Positions 36,121-45,383 are shown, counted from the stretch's first letter. The stretch is 64,000 nt of DNA from Fischerella thermalis PCC 7521 (GCF_000317225.1 NZ_AJLL01000009.1:22996-86995), one strand, 5' to 3'. Numbers and translations are program-made. Notes: a model not told the origin generated them from the letters alone.

Positions 36121-36339
36121 TTAGGCTTTTTTAGCTTTTGCCTTTGGCGCTTCAACCTCTACTAATTCGTCTTGAGCAAAGTTATTTGTGTTCACGCCAG
36201 CATAATTCACTTTATCAAAGCGGACAATCACTGGGTATCTGCTAGTACCACCTTGCTCGATAGATGCAACAGTGCCTACATCCTGAAACCAGTAGGATTC
36301 TGGACGGAGAATGCGTACTTTAGAACCACGTTGAACCAT
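36121..36339 (-). CDS. psaE: Photosystem I reaction center subunit IV (PsaE)
   Basis: PsaE is a small stromal/cytoplasmic subunit of PSI that helps dock ferredoxin and flavodoxin and supports cyclic flow. The 72-residue product [20 protein letters not shown] with [20 protein letters not shown] and [22 protein letters not shown] is complete and typical, an SH3-like beta barrel ending in a Lys/Ala tail. It is monocistronic with a ~280-base upstream region containing C-rich heptad repeats. No HLR1-type direct repeat was convincing upstream. Confidence 0.97.
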   Translation of the reverse strand: MVQRGSKVRILRPESYWFQDVGTVASIEQGGTSRYPVIVRFDKVNYAGVNTNNFAQDELVEVEAPKAKAKKA

Positions 36340-36500
36340 GAGTTTGTTCCCTTTTTATTATCAATTGCCAACGTATTAAGGCTAATTGATTTCAATGTAC
36401 AATCACAGCGCCTCTGGCAGAAGCTTTGTTAAGTTATTTGTCATTGGTCGATGGTCAAGTGTTGGTGGTTGGTGGTTGGTGGTTGATAATAATTTCTCTA

Positions 36501-36537
36501 CTCCCCCCACCTCCCCACCTCCCCACCTCCCCACCTG
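36501..36537. repeat. (CTCCCCAC)n short tandem repeat
   Basis: Five or so imperfect 8-9 base units CTCCCCCCAC, CTCCCCAC, CTCCCCAC, CTCCCCAC and CTGCC lie between psaE and the fibrillin gene. This is the same C-rich family that enters the phnC upstream region and the mutM insertion. Confidence 0.75.
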
Positions 36538-36621
36538 CCAACAAATGGGGTGTCACACCCTCCTTGACAATCCCCTAATCATGGAATATCCTTCAGTCGC
36601 AAACAAAAATTTTTTGTTAAC

Positions 36622-37206
36622 CTATGCTTTGGTTAAAACAAATACACTACCCTCGTTACCCCTGCCAATTCGTAAGTCGTTATCTAAATAAGTGATATCC
36701 AACCAGCCTTGTTGTTCGTTGCTGTTGAGAGAAAAATCAATCGCAGTCAATTTCTGACCAGCTTCTATTTGTTGGATATATTTCTCAGGAGACTTGTAGT
36801 TAATTAAACGTTGGAAGCCAACTATTGATCGCTCAAATTTAACTTGGACACGCCGCCCTGAAACTGGTTCAAATTTAGCAGCGACGCTAATTAAACCTTC
36901 AAGTAGCGGTAAACCATAAATTTCAGCTATGTTGTAAACGCTATTGGTGTTAACACGAATACACTGATAGATTTCTCCAAGTTTATATAAAGGAAAGCGA
37001 TCAAGATTCAAAAGAGCCTTGCTGGTGGTGTAAAGAAGTCGCCAATTGCCATCAAGTAAATCACCAGCTTCCAGCGGACGCGGTGTGGGGTTTAGGTCTT
37101 CTAAGTTGGCGATCGCGACTAAAATAGCTTGCTTATCCTGTTCGCTTGCCAAAAGACCACGATTTTTACCAGCAATTGCTTGTAATAAAGTTGCTTTTGT
37201 GAACAT
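36622..37206 (-). CDS. PAP/fibrillin family protein
   Basis: Fibrillins (plastid lipid-associated proteins) bind lipids at thylakoids and lipid droplets and protect photosystems under high light. The 194-residue product has the family pattern: LEAGDLLDGNWRLLYTTSKALL, LGEIYQCIRVNTNSVYNIAE, AKFEPVSGRRVQVKFERSIVG, then WLDITYLDNDLRIGRGNEGSVFVL. It contains a lipocalin-like beta core and no transit peptide, as expected for a cyanobacterium. I use the ATG at 37206, and a GTG at 37209 is adjacent. It is transcribed towards psaE. Confidence 0.88.
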   Translation of the reverse strand: MFTKATLLQAIAGKNRGLLASEQDKQAILVAIANLEDLNPTPRPLEAGDLLDGNWRLLYTTSKALLNLDRFPLYKLGEIYQCIRVNTNSVYNIAEIYGLPLLEGLISVAAKFEPVSGRRVQVKFERSIVGFQRLINYKSPEKYIQQIEAGQKLTAIDFSLNSNEQQGWLDITYLDNDLRIGRGNEGSVFVLTKA

Positions 37207-37209
37207 CAC

Positions 37210-37579
37210 CTGTCACCTAAAACAGTATTAGTCTCAATCAAGGACAACAAGAAGTTAATATCTTTTTTGTGTATTGCACTGTATCAATAAGCTTTTTGCA
37301 GAAGCTAGGAAAACAGAAAAGCCAAACAACTAAAGGTATTAATTTTTCCTTTACCCTTACTCTTTAACTTTTACCCAAAATTACTTACTGTAATTGTTAC
37401 TTTTGCAAGATGCCTAATCACAAAGTTACTGTCACTATTTACTTAAATTGATAGTAAAAACAAAAAATTTTGTCGGATTTTGGAAGTAACTCGTTGAATG
37501 ATCAACTAAAATCTTCCGTATCAAGTGATAGACTCTTAATGTCAAGCTATGATGGCACTCCTTGTATCCTAAGTCTAAT
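37210..37579. other. Divergent promoter region between the fibrillin and DUF3134 genes
   Basis: The 370-base AT-rich spacer separates two divergent genes. It contains TTACTTACTGTAATTGTTAC-like dyad sequence but no clear HLR1 or other known operator. It must carry both promoters. No gene is visible. Confidence 0.4.
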
Positions 37580-37822
37580 ATGCTAAATTCCCCATTACGC
37601 GAAGAACCTCGCAATCAACGTGCTGCTGTAATACCATTAAAGCAAGAGTCCTCCATTTTGGATTGGTTGCAAAATAGTGGTCGTCTGATAGCGCGTGACA
37701 CCCAAGAGCCAGATTTTAGTGAAGATAACGAAGAAGAAATTTCGGAATTTTTGGGTGGTGATGACGGTATAGCCGATTATGACTTTGATGACGATGATGA
37801 TATCGTTCCAGACGAAGAGTAG
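37580..37822 (+). CDS. DUF3134 family protein
   Basis: The 80-residue acidic protein (LREEPRNQRAAVIPLKQESS, ILDWLQNSGRLIARD, then a run of acidic residues ending DDDDDIVPDEE) matches the cyanobacterial DUF3134 family of unknown function. I use the ATG at 37580 (MLNSPLREEP). A TTG start at 37562 is weaker. It is 80 bases upstream of mraY on the same strand. Confidence 0.75.
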   Translation: MLNSPLREEPRNQRAAVIPLKQESSILDWLQNSGRLIARDTQEPDFSEDNEEEISEFLGGDDGIADYDFDDDDDIVPDEE

Positions 37823-37904
37823 TCAGTAACGACTAAAGAGTCAACATCTTAACGAGTCCCTATTGTTCATCTGTCGTACAAGTGTGGAGTGAGGGGAAAC
37901 AACC

Positions 37905-39008
37905 GTGGACGCTAAATTATCTCCTGACCAGGGGTTGAATATTTCTGGCATAGGTTTAGTTTCTGTTTTAGGTGTAGGGTTAAGTGTCACAGCATTAGTT
38001 TTGGATGGCATGGCAAATAGATTGCCGTGGGCTAACACTTTTTCCCTCACCTTGCCATTTCTTTTATGCGCTGTCATATCAGCAGCCGTGGGCTTTTTTG
38101 TTGTGCCAATGCTGCAAGCACTGAAAACAGGGCAAATAATTCGCGAAGACGGCCCTCAAGCCCACTTGAAAAAAGCAGGTACGCCGACAATGGGTGGTAT
38201 CTTTTTTGTTCCTGTTGGGTTGATAGCTGCTTGTATATTATCAAACTTTAATACAAATGTGTTGGCAGTTTCGGGATTGACGTTAGGTTACGGATTAATT
38301 GGCTGGCTCGACGATTGGCAAATTTTGCGCCGTAAATCCAACAAGGGTATTTCCCCTCGGATGAAGCTTTTTCTACAGATCGGCTTTGCGGTTCTTTTCT
38401 GTTTATGGCTGCTTTTTAATCAACCTGCTAATATCACAAATTTAGCTTTACCTTTGGGCTTCTCTTTACCTTTAGGCTTACTGTTCTGGCCTCTAGCAGG
38501 CTTTGTATTAGTAGCAGAGAGCAATGCTACTAACTTAACAGATGGTATTGACGGATTGGCAGCAGGAACAGTAGCGATCGCATTGCTGGCCTTAGGTGCG
38601 CTGATTGGTTGCACTTCACCAGAACTGATGGTTTTCTGCGCTGCTTTGAGTGGTGCTTGCTTAGGCTTTTTGGCACACAACCGTAACCCGGCTCGCGTCT
38701 TCATGGGAGATACTGGTTCTCTCGCCCTGGGAGGAGCATTAGCGGCTGTGGGATTGCTGACTAACAGTCTAGTGACACTATTCATTTTGAGCGGTATTTT
38801 CTTTGTAGAAACCCTGTCTGTAATGGTACAAGTCAGCTACTACAAAGCCACAAAAGGTCCTGATGGCAAAGGCAAACGTTTGTTGAAAATGGCTCCACTA
38901 CACCATCACCTTGAGCTTTCAGGTTGGTCTGAATTACAAGTAGTAGCAGTTTTCTACATCATCAGTGCTATTTTGGCTGTCATCTGTTTGGCGAGCGGCA
39001 AATTCTGA
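37905..39008 (+). CDS. mraY: Phospho-N-acetylmuramoyl-pentapeptide-transferase
   Basis: MraY transfers phospho-MurNAc-pentapeptide to undecaprenyl phosphate, forming lipid I at the membrane. The 367-residue product has ~10 membrane helices. The catalytic Asp-rich motifs are LGYGLIGWLDDWQ (DD), NATNLTDGIDGLA and NPARVFMGDTGSLALGG, and LLKMAPLHHHLEL is the conserved HHH loop. The start is GTG at 37905 with a GAGGGG upstream. It ends at a strong terminator. MurF, the preceding pathway step, lies elsewhere in this window. Confidence 0.95.
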   Translation: MDAKLSPDQGLNISGIGLVSVLGVGLSVTALVLDGMANRLPWANTFSLTLPFLLCAVISAAVGFFVVPMLQALKTGQIIREDGPQAHLKKAGTPTMGGIFFVPVGLIAACILSNFNTNVLAVSGLTLGYGLIGWLDDWQILRRKSNKGISPRMKLFLQIGFAVLFCLWLLFNQPANITNLALPLGFSLPLGLLFWPLAGFVLVAESNATNLTDGIDGLAAGTVAIALLALGALIGCTSPELMVFCAALSGACLGFLAHNRNPARVFMGDTGSLALGGALAAVGLLTNSLVTLFILSGIFFVETLSVMVQVSYYKATKGPDGKGKRLLKMAPLHHHLELSGWSELQVVAVFYIISAILAVICLASGKF

Positions 39009-39036
39009 GATTTCGACACAAATCATCACAGCAGAT

Positions 39037-39064
39037 AACCTCCCTATGTAAAGGAGGTTTTTTT
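39037..39064 (+). terminator. Rho-independent terminator of mraY
   Basis: AACCTCC and GGAGGTT form a perfect 7-bp stem with a 9-base loop, followed by TTTTT, 28 bases after the mraY stop. Confidence 0.85.
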
Positions 39065-39396
39065 AATTTAAACCTTCTAACTTGAAAATAAAATTTTAGC
39101 TAAAACCCAACAAGAGTATGTAGCTGAAGTCGTGGAATGGCGACAGCCAAAACTTATACATCAATTACAGGTTGAAATTGCGATGAGGACTACCTCTTTG
39201 TCTCAGGCTTAACTCGAAACTATCACATTTTCATGCATGGCGGTGAAAATTGTTTCATTTGGACTGTCCTCTACCTTTCCTCTTATTAACTTCAGGTTGT
39301 TCTTTGGACTTGCATAAGTATTAGAATTGGTGAAAAAATTGAAGCGCGAGAATCCTTAATGGCTGCTCGTGCTTCAAGGGACGCAAGAGGAAATCT
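39065..39396. other. Gap between mraY and purD
   Basis: No supported gene. A ~40-codon open stretch (39103-39210 on the plus strand, reading ILAKTQQEYVAEVVEWRQPK in part) has no start codon and ends at TAA. It could be a decayed gene fragment but I cannot name it. The remainder is spacer with the purD ribosome-binding GAGGAAA. Confidence 0.3.
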
Positions 39397-40671
39397 GTGA
39401 AAGTTTTAGTAGTAGGTAATGGAGGGCGGGAACACGCCCTTGCTTGGAAACTATTGCAATCCAGGCAAATTGAGCAAGTTACATGTGTGCCAGGAAATGG
39501 TGGTACAGCCAGTATGTCACAGTGTCAAAACTTGCCTTTAGGAATAGATGACTTTGAGGGTATAAGTCAGTTTGCTCAAAAAGAGAAAATTTCTCTGGTT
39601 GTAGTCGGACCAGAAGTTCCTTTGGCTATGGGTATATCAGACTATCTGCACTCACAAGGCTTGAAGGTTTTTGGTCCAACTAGGGCAGGGGCGCAAATAG
39701 AAGCGAGTAAAGCCTGGGCAAAAGCTTTAATGCAGGAAGTAGGAATTCCTACAGCTAATGCTGCGGTATTTACGCAAGCATCTGCTGCTAAATCTTATGT
39801 AAAGGATCATGGCGCACCCATTGTTGTGAAAGCTGATGGCTTGGCAGCAGGTAAAGGTGTGACAGTTGCTCAAACACTTGATCAAGCTATTGAAGCTATT
39901 GAAGCTATTTTTCGGGGTCAGTTTGGCAATGCTGGAAAATTTGTCGTTATTGAAGAGTGTTTAGTTGGTCAAGAAGTCTCTGTTTTAGCCTTAACAGATG
40001 GGTTGACAATTAGGTCATTGTTGCCAGCTCAGGATCATAAACGGATCGGTGAGGGTGATACAGGAGAAAATACAGGTGGTATGGGAGCTTATGCTCCAGC
40101 ACCTATTGCGACGCCAGAGTTAATGGCACGAGTTGAAAAAGAAGTATTAGAGAAAGCGATCGCAGCTTTTAGAGCCAAGAATATTGACTATCGAGGTGTA
40201 CTATATGCTGGATTGATGATTACTCCTGATGGGGATTTTAAGGTTTTAGAATTTAATTGTCGGTTCGGTGATCCAGAAACCCAAGTGATTTTGCCACTGT
40301 TGGAAACACCGTTAGAAGAGTTAATGCTTGCCTGCATTGAACAGCGCTTGGCACAAATGCCACCAATCGCTTGGAAACAAGGTGCAGCTGCTACTGTTGT
40401 TGCTGCTGCACTTGGTTATCCTGGGACTTATGAAAAAGGTAAAGCGATCGCAGGAATTGCAGAAGCCCAAGCCGCAGGAGCAATTGTATTTCATGCTGGT
40501 ACTAAGTTACAGGATCAGCAATTGCTCACCGATGGAGGTCGAGTATTAAACGTTACTGGTACAGGAGAAAATTTTGAACAAGCATTAGCTCAAGCATATG
40601 TTGGTATGAGATGTATTAACTTTGAGGGTATGTATTATCGGCGAGATATCGGTCATCGGTTAAAGGGGTGA
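39397..40671 (+). CDS. purD: Phosphoribosylamine--glycine ligase (GAR synthetase)
   Basis: PurD joins glycine to phosphoribosylamine with ATP in purine synthesis. The 424-residue product has an N-terminal GNGGREHALAW, an ATP-grasp fold with KADGLAAGKGVTVA, IEECLVGQEVSVLAL and GENTGGMGAYAP. The metal-binding VLEFNCRFGDPETQ is also present. The start is GTG at 39397 with GAGGAAA upstream. In cyanobacteria purD is often next to an nblS-type kinase gene, as here, though a 185-base spacer with a MITE-like element separates them. Confidence 0.96.
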   Translation: MKVLVVGNGGREHALAWKLLQSRQIEQVTCVPGNGGTASMSQCQNLPLGIDDFEGISQFAQKEKISLVVVGPEVPLAMGISDYLHSQGLKVFGPTRAGAQIEASKAWAKALMQEVGIPTANAAVFTQASAAKSYVKDHGAPIVVKADGLAAGKGVTVAQTLDQAIEAIEAIFRGQFGNAGKFVVIEECLVGQEVSVLALTDGLTIRSLLPAQDHKRIGEGDTGENTGGMGAYAPAPIATPELMARVEKEVLEKAIAAFRAKNIDYRGVLYAGLMITPDGDFKVLEFNCRFGDPETQVILPLLETPLEELMLACIEQRLAQMPPIAWKQGAAATVVAAALGYPGTYEKGKAIAGIAEAQAAGAIVFHAGTKLQDQQLLTDGGRVLNVTGTGENFEQALAQAYVGMRCINFEGMYYRRDIGHRLKG

Positions 40672-40737
40672 AATAATTTAGGGGCTAAGCATTTGAGCGA
40701 TAATTTATAGTTTGGAAAAATATTATTCACCAAATGC

Positions 40738-40838
40738 TACCCTGCACCGTAGGTCTATAGCCGTATCTACTTTCCAGAACACCCCCAAAGCCTACTATTT
40801 GAGCAACTGTAATCCTAGAAAGACATCGGTGCAGGGTA
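40738..40838. repeat. MITE-like element with perfect 12-bp terminal inverted repeats
   Basis: The ends TACCCTGCACCG (40738-40749) and CGGTGCAGGGTA (40827-40838) are perfect inverted copies bounding a 101-base segment with no gene. It ends 18 bases before the nblS start and so may contain or displace its promoter. No target-site duplication is evident at the flanks. Confidence 0.75.
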
Positions 40839-40856
40839 CAACAAAAATAACAAGCA

Positions 40857-42854
40857 ATGTCTTTAATTGAAATAACCACAGACATAACAAATTTTTATTT
40901 TAAGATGCTGGCTCTTTTACAAAACATCCGAGAAACGATCGCGAATTGGTGGTCAGAGTTCACTCTCCAGACCAAACTTTTGGCTGCTGTAACCTTGGTG
41001 GTTTCTTTGGTGATGAGTGGTCTGACCTTTTGGGCAATCAATACGATTCAGCAGGACGCCCGTTTGAATGACACTCGTTTCGGTCGTGACTTAGGACTGC
41101 TGCTGGCTGCTAACGTTGCTCCCTTAATTGCCGATCATAATCTGACCGAGGTAGCACAATTTTCTCAACGCTTTTACAGCAGTACTTCCAGCGTGCGTTA
41201 CATGCTTTACGCTGATGAGACTGGAAAAATCTATTTTGGTATTCCCTTTTGGGAACCGGAGGTTGAAACCTCCTTAACGATTGAAAGACGCATCCAACTA
41301 CCAGACGATTACGCTGCTGATGCCGACAAACCAATGGTGCGACAACATATGTCCCCAGATGGTATTGTCACAGATGTGTTTGTGCCTCTGACAGTAGAAA
41401 AAAAATATCTGGGTGTTTTAGCGATCGGTATTAACCCCAATCCGAACGCCGTCATTTCTACAAACTTTACCCGCGATGTCACCATTGCTGTATTCATTTC
41501 TATTTGGGTAATGGTGATTTTAGGAGGGGTAATTAATGCTTTGACAATCACCAAACCAATTAAAGAGCTATTACTAGGTGTAAAGCAAATTGCTGCGGGC
41601 AACTTTAAGCAGCGTATCGACTTGCCATTTGGAGGCGAACTCAAAGAATTAATTTTCAGCTTTAATGAAATGGCAGAGCGTCTAGAGCGCTACGAAGAAC
41701 AGAATATTGAGGAACTCACTGCCGAAAAAGCCAAGTTAGAAACATTAGTTTCCACCATTGCTGATGGTGCGGTTTTGATAGACGACCATATGCAGGTGAT
41801 TTTAGTCAACCCCACAGCCCGACGCATTTTTGGTTGGGAAGGGCTGGATGTTGTGGGTGAGAGTGTTCTTAATTTATTGCCGTCAGCAGTACAAATAGAA
41901 ATCACTCGTACTTTGTATGAAATGGCAGCCGGGGAATGCGAAAGTGCCGAATTTCGTATTCCTTTCACTCAACCGAGTAAACGCACTATTCGCCTTCTCC
42001 TAGCCACTGTATTTGACCAACAAAGGGAGAGTGTGAAAGGAATTGCCATTACTGTGCAAGATATCACCCGAGAAGTAGAACTAAACGAAGCCAAAAGTCA
42101 ATTTATCAGTAACGTTTCCCACGAATTACGCACTCCCTTATTTAATATCAAGTCTTTTATTGAAACTTTGCACGAATATGGGGAAGAACTCAGTTCAGAA
42201 CAACGGCAAGATTTTTTGTTAACGGTTAATCATGAAACCGATCGCTTGGCACGTTTAGTAAATGATGTTTTGGATTTATCCAGGCTAGAATCTGGTCGGA
42301 GTTATCACTTAGACGGGGTGGATCTGGCGCAAGCCATAGAACAGACACTACGTACATACCAGCTTAATGCCAAAGATAAAGGTATAGAGCTATATCAAGA
42401 AGTGGAACCCAATTTACCTTTAGTGGTAGGTCATTATGATTTGTTACTGCAAGTGCTAGCAAACTTACTAGGCAATGCGCTGAAATTTACCAAGGCTGGT
42501 GGTAAAGTTATGATTCGTGCCTATCAACTAGAACCGCAGCTACACGATGGCGATCGCCCTGCTCAAGTGCGGGTAGAAATTGCTGATACTGGTATTGGCA
42601 TTGGTCCAGAAGATCAAGAAGCAATTTTTGATCGCTTCTTTAGGGTAGAAAATCGTGTTCACACCCTAGAAGGTACAGGCTTAGGATTATCAATTGTTAG
42701 AAATATTATCGAAGAAAAACATCACAGTAAAGTTCATTTAGTTAGCGAAGTGGGTGTAGGCACAACTTTTTGGTTTGATCTGGCAGTATTTGAAGAACCC
42801 CTGTTGCCTTCAGCTAAAGCTAGTAGTGATTACAAAAATCACAGCGAATTATGA
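40857..42854 (+). CDS. nblS: NblS-type sensor histidine kinase (Hik33/DspA family)
   Basis: This membrane kinase senses high light, nutrient limitation or redox state and acts with RpaB-type response regulators on nblA and photosynthesis genes. The 665-residue product has TM helices at ~41-63 and ~208-228, with a periplasmic loop between. A HAMP segment (ITKPIKELLLGVKQIAAG), a PAS domain (~290-405) and the H-box FISNVSHELRTPL (H422) follow. The ATPase motifs are LLGNALKFT, ADTGIGIG and GTGLGLSI. Domain order matches NblS. The alternative ATG at 40905 (MLALLQNIRETI) is also plausible. It follows purD. Confidence 0.92.
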   Translation: MSLIEITTDITNFYFKMLALLQNIRETIANWWSEFTLQTKLLAAVTLVVSLVMSGLTFWAINTIQQDARLNDTRFGRDLGLLLAANVAPLIADHNLTEVAQFSQRFYSSTSSVRYMLYADETGKIYFGIPFWEPEVETSLTIERRIQLPDDYAADADKPMVRQHMSPDGIVTDVFVPLTVEKKYLGVLAIGINPNPNAVISTNFTRDVTIAVFISIWVMVILGGVINALTITKPIKELLLGVKQIAAGNFKQRIDLPFGGELKELIFSFNEMAERLERYEEQNIEELTAEKAKLETLVSTIADGAVLIDDHMQVILVNPTARRIFGWEGLDVVGESVLNLLPSAVQIEITRTLYEMAAGECESAEFRIPFTQPSKRTIRLLLATVFDQQRESVKGIAITVQDITREVELNEAKSQFISNVSHELRTPLFNIKSFIETLHEYGEELSSEQRQDFLLTVNHETDRLARLVNDVLDLSRLESGRSYHLDGVDLAQAIEQTLRTYQLNAKDKGIELYQEVEPNLPLVVGHYDLLLQVLANLLGNALKFTKAGGKVMIRAYQLEPQLHDGDRPAQVRVEIADTGIGIGPEDQEAIFDRFFRVENRVHTLEGTGLGLSIVRNIIEEKHHSKVHLVSEVGVGTTFWFDLAVFEEPLLPSAKASSDYKNHSEL

Positions 42855-42964
42855 AACATGTTTAATATGAATTAATATCGTTTCCCCAAAAAATAACTGG
42901 ATAATGCAGAAGACTTGATTAACTGGTATCAGTTTCTATTGACTTTTATGTGCTTATTCGATCT

Positions 42965-43342
42965 TTAAGATTGCAACAGAGCTACGAGCAAACACACTAA
43001 TAATAAAGCCAATAGCAACAATAAAGCCTGATTGCGTTTGATCCAGTTTCTCGCAGTAGTGCTAAAGCTTTTCGCTTCGCGCAACTGCTGTAACTCCAGT
43101 TCACTTTCTGCAAGATTTTGGTACAGCGTACATTCTTTGGCATAAGGACGCTGGGGAAAATTACAGCTATCATCAGCGTGGTAAGCACAACTGTCACACA
43201 GATAGCTATTTCCAGTTGCTCTGTGTAGAGGAATACCAGGATGGCCGTAAGCTTTTAGTTGAGCGCGACAATAGGGACAGGTGATAGCTTGCCTGTTTAC
43301 AGGTTGATGACAACGAGGGCAAGTAGTTTTAGTAATGTCCAC
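42965..43342 (-). CDS. Zinc-ribbon membrane-anchored protein
   Basis: The 125-residue protein starts with a GTG and has two CxxC pairs, CPRCHQPVNRQAITCPYC, typical of a zinc ribbon. A second Cys cluster follows (YLCDSCAYHADDSCNF). After a helical linker it ends with a C-terminal transmembrane helix (ALLLLLALLLVCLLVALLQS). Conserved small zinc-ribbon proteins of this kind occur in cyanobacteria, but I do not know a role. It converges on nblS, about 110 bases away. Confidence 0.7.
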   Translation of the reverse strand: MDITKTTCPRCHQPVNRQAITCPYCRAQLKAYGHPGIPLHRATGNSYLCDSCAYHADDSCNFPQRPYAKECTLYQNLAESELELQQLREAKSFSTTARNWIKRNQALLLLLALLLVCLLVALLQS

Positions 43343-43647
43343 AACTTGAATGTCAATGAGTAAATACTTTGATCTTATATTTTAGAAATAGGAATTTGCT
43401 AAGCAATAAAATTGCGATCGCTAGTGCTAATGGTTCTGGCAAATCGAGTTTGGCCAAGGCAATTTTAGACAATGGTAAACTTTTTTTCCACGTCTTCAGA
43501 TCAAGCATTGAGCAAATGGTACAAGCTATATCAATAAAGCTTTTCGGTTAACTCAACAAGCTTTGCAAATGACTACATATCTGCCACATCAAACACAGGA
43601 ATGTGATCAAGAATTACTTGATCACAGCTAATGTTCCCAGAACAAGA
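43343..43647. other. Gap with a 9-bp dyad
   Basis: No supported gene. GTGATCAAG and CTTGATCAC form a perfect 9-bp stem with a 5-base loop at 43603-43625, ~23 bases past the LysR gene's stop, a possible 3'-end structure without a T-run. A short plus-strand stretch (SANGSGKSSLAKAIL) has a Walker A-like motif but no surrounding gene. Confidence 0.4.
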
Positions 43648-44634
43648 CTATATCCATAAAGCTTCAACTACTTGCATTGGGTTTTCTTCGTTAGTAGAAA
43701 ATCTTTGACTTTCTTTGAGCAAATACTCTAGAAATGTACTAGCAGTTATTGGTAGCTGTTTTTTCTTAGGAAAGATGATCTGCCATTGACGATGAATTGG
43801 AAAATGATCAAAATCTAATATTGCTAGCTGGTTTCTGACTTCTGCACAGTTAAGGGTGTGCATAGATATGATGGAAACTCCCAAACCATCAATGACAGCT
43901 TGCTGAATTGCTTCATTGCTGCCTAGTTCTATGTTAATTTGCAGGTCTATTTCATGTTGTTTGAAAAATTGTTCTACTACCTTGCGGGTTCCCGAACCCT
44001 CTTCCCGCATGATTAAGGGTTCCTCAGCAAAAGCTTTCAGAGATAGATTGCGTTGGTGAGCAAAACGATGACTTGCAGGAGCGATCGCTACGAGGGGATT
44101 AGCTAAAAATGGCCTTACCTCTATGTCTTCTCTATTCGGTGGACAACTCATGATATACAAGTCATCAAGGTTCTCATGCATTCTCGCCAATAGCGCTTCA
44201 TGATTGGTAAACTCCAAAGACAATTTCACACCAGGGTAGAGTTGACAAAAAGGCTTTAGTAGTTTGGGGAGGAAATACTTTGTTGTAGTCGCTGCGGCTA
44301 ATCGCAGCCGTCCCTGTCTCATCCCTTGCAAGTCAAAAATAGTTGTTTCTAGGCGATCTAGGCACTGCAATATTTCCCGGCAAGTATGCAAAACCTCTTG
44401 ACCTGCTTGGGTCAAGTAGATGCGCTTTCCCACTTGTTCAAACAGGGGCATACCCACAGCCTGTGCAAGATGCTTGACCTGCATTGATACTGTTGGTTGG
44501 GTGACAAACAACTCTTCGGCAGCACGAGTAAAGCTACAGTGTCTCGCAGCTGCTTCAAAGACCTGCAACTGATCGAGAGTAATTGATCTTGAGAGGCTAT
44601 CTTTTTGTCTAAATTCTGCCAAAGAACTTTTCAT
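43648..44634 (-). CDS. LysR family transcriptional regulator
   Basis: The 328-residue product has an N-terminal winged helix-turn-helix: ITLDQLQVFEAAARHCSFTR, then AAEELFVTQPTVSMQVKHLA, and LFEQVGKRIYLTQAG. A LysR substrate-binding domain follows, with EEPLIMREEGSGTRKVVEQFF and LGSNEAIQQAVIDGLGVSI. It looks like the CbbR-type subgroup in general layout, but I cannot name its inducer or targets. It is divergent from the next gene across 231 bases containing two palindromes spaced 51 bases apart, which are probable binding sites for this regulator. Confidence 0.85.
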   Translation of the reverse strand: MKSSLAEFRQKDSLSRSITLDQLQVFEAAARHCSFTRAAEELFVTQPTVSMQVKHLAQAVGMPLFEQVGKRIYLTQAGQEVLHTCREILQCLDRLETTIFDLQGMRQGRLRLAAATTTKYFLPKLLKPFCQLYPGVKLSLEFTNHEALLARMHENLDDLYIMSCPPNREDIEVRPFLANPLVAIAPASHRFAHQRNLSLKAFAEEPLIMREEGSGTRKVVEQFFKQHEIDLQINIELGSNEAIQQAVIDGLGVSIISMHTLNCAEVRNQLAILDFDHFPIHRQWQIIFPKKKQLPITASTFLEYLLKESQRFSTNEENPMQVVEALWI

Positions 44635-44674
44635 AGAACTGTAGTAAGCGTCTGTTAATCAAAAATCAAAATTT

Positions 44675-44766
44675 CTACCAACACTAATGTTGCTTAATTT
44701 TTGTTTAGTTTTAATATACATTACTTTAACAACATTAATGTTGCTAAAGTTCAAATTTGTTGGTAG
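44675..44766. promoter_or_regulatory. Nested palindromes in the LysR divergent promoter region
   Basis: AACACTAATGTT (44680-44691, near palindrome) and AACATTAATGTT (44731-44742, perfect palindrome) are 51 bases apart, about five helical turns. An outer inverted pair CTACCAACA (44675-44683) / TGTTGGTAG (44758-44766) encloses them. The AT-rich T-N11-A-like dyads and the position upstream of a LysR gene suggest autoregulatory operators. Confidence 0.6.
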
Positions 44767-44865
44767 GTTCTCCAAACAACAAACAACCAACAGCACTTTA
44801 AGTAGAAGCAGTAAAGCAAATCGGCAAGTTATAATTTTTGTGCAGAAGAGACGTAACAAAAATTT

Positions 44866-45195
44866 ATGAGCAACCCCCTGGTACAAGCTTTTTTCGTAGG
44901 TAGAGCAGTCGCAGAAGTGATAACAGAACGTCTGGAAAACGCTTTGACTGACACTTTGAGCGAAGTAGGCAAACTGGATGCGGAACTCAGAGAGCAGCTG
45001 CGCCAGTTCACAGAGGAAGTGATGGAGCGAGCCAATCGAGCCGCTGATGCAGTTGACACAGGTAAAAGCACAACAGGATTTGGTCAAACAGGTACTGACC
45101 CTGTGGATTTGCAAGCAATGATTGATGAACTGCGGGCAGAAATCGCCTTTTTGCGAACAGAACTACAACGTTATCGCAGCAGCAGAAATAGTTAG
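44866..45195 (+). CDS. Small helical protein (DUF6825-like)
   Basis: The 109-residue protein is highly helical with heptad-like spacing: MSNPLVQAFFVGRAVAEVIT, ENALTDTLSEVGKLDAELREQLRQF, and a C-terminal LRAEIAFLRTELQRYR coiled coil. No membrane segment or signal peptide is obvious. It fits a family conserved in cyanobacteria and chloroplasts annotated as a DUF6825-like domain. Its role is unknown. It is divergent from the LysR gene and shares the palindromic upstream region with it, so the regulator may control it. Confidence 0.65.
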   Translation: MSNPLVQAFFVGRAVAEVITERLENALTDTLSEVGKLDAELREQLRQFTEEVMERANRAADAVDTGKSTTGFGQTGTDPVDLQAMIDELRAEIAFLRTELQRYRSSRNS

Positions 45196-45383
45196 TTAGT
45201 GGTTAGTGGTTAGTAGTTTTTTTGTTTAGAAAAATCAACTATTTACCAATGACCTATGACCTATGAGCAATCATTCCGACCAGGCTATAAGCCCCTAGAT
45301 GACCTAAGTGGGGTCAATCCAAATCTAAAATCTAAAATCCAAAATTGTTTGACTTAGATCAAAACCAGCGGTAAGCAAAGCAT

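Noticed and set aside
39103..39210. 40-codon open stretch between mraY and purD
   Set aside because: No start codon and no recognised family. Mentioned only as a possible fragment in the gap entry.
43369..43551. Short plus-strand frame with SANGSGKSSLAKAIL, a Walker A-like motif
   Set aside because: Only ~60 residues, no Walker B, no start context and no flanking homology. Likely chance or a very short relic.
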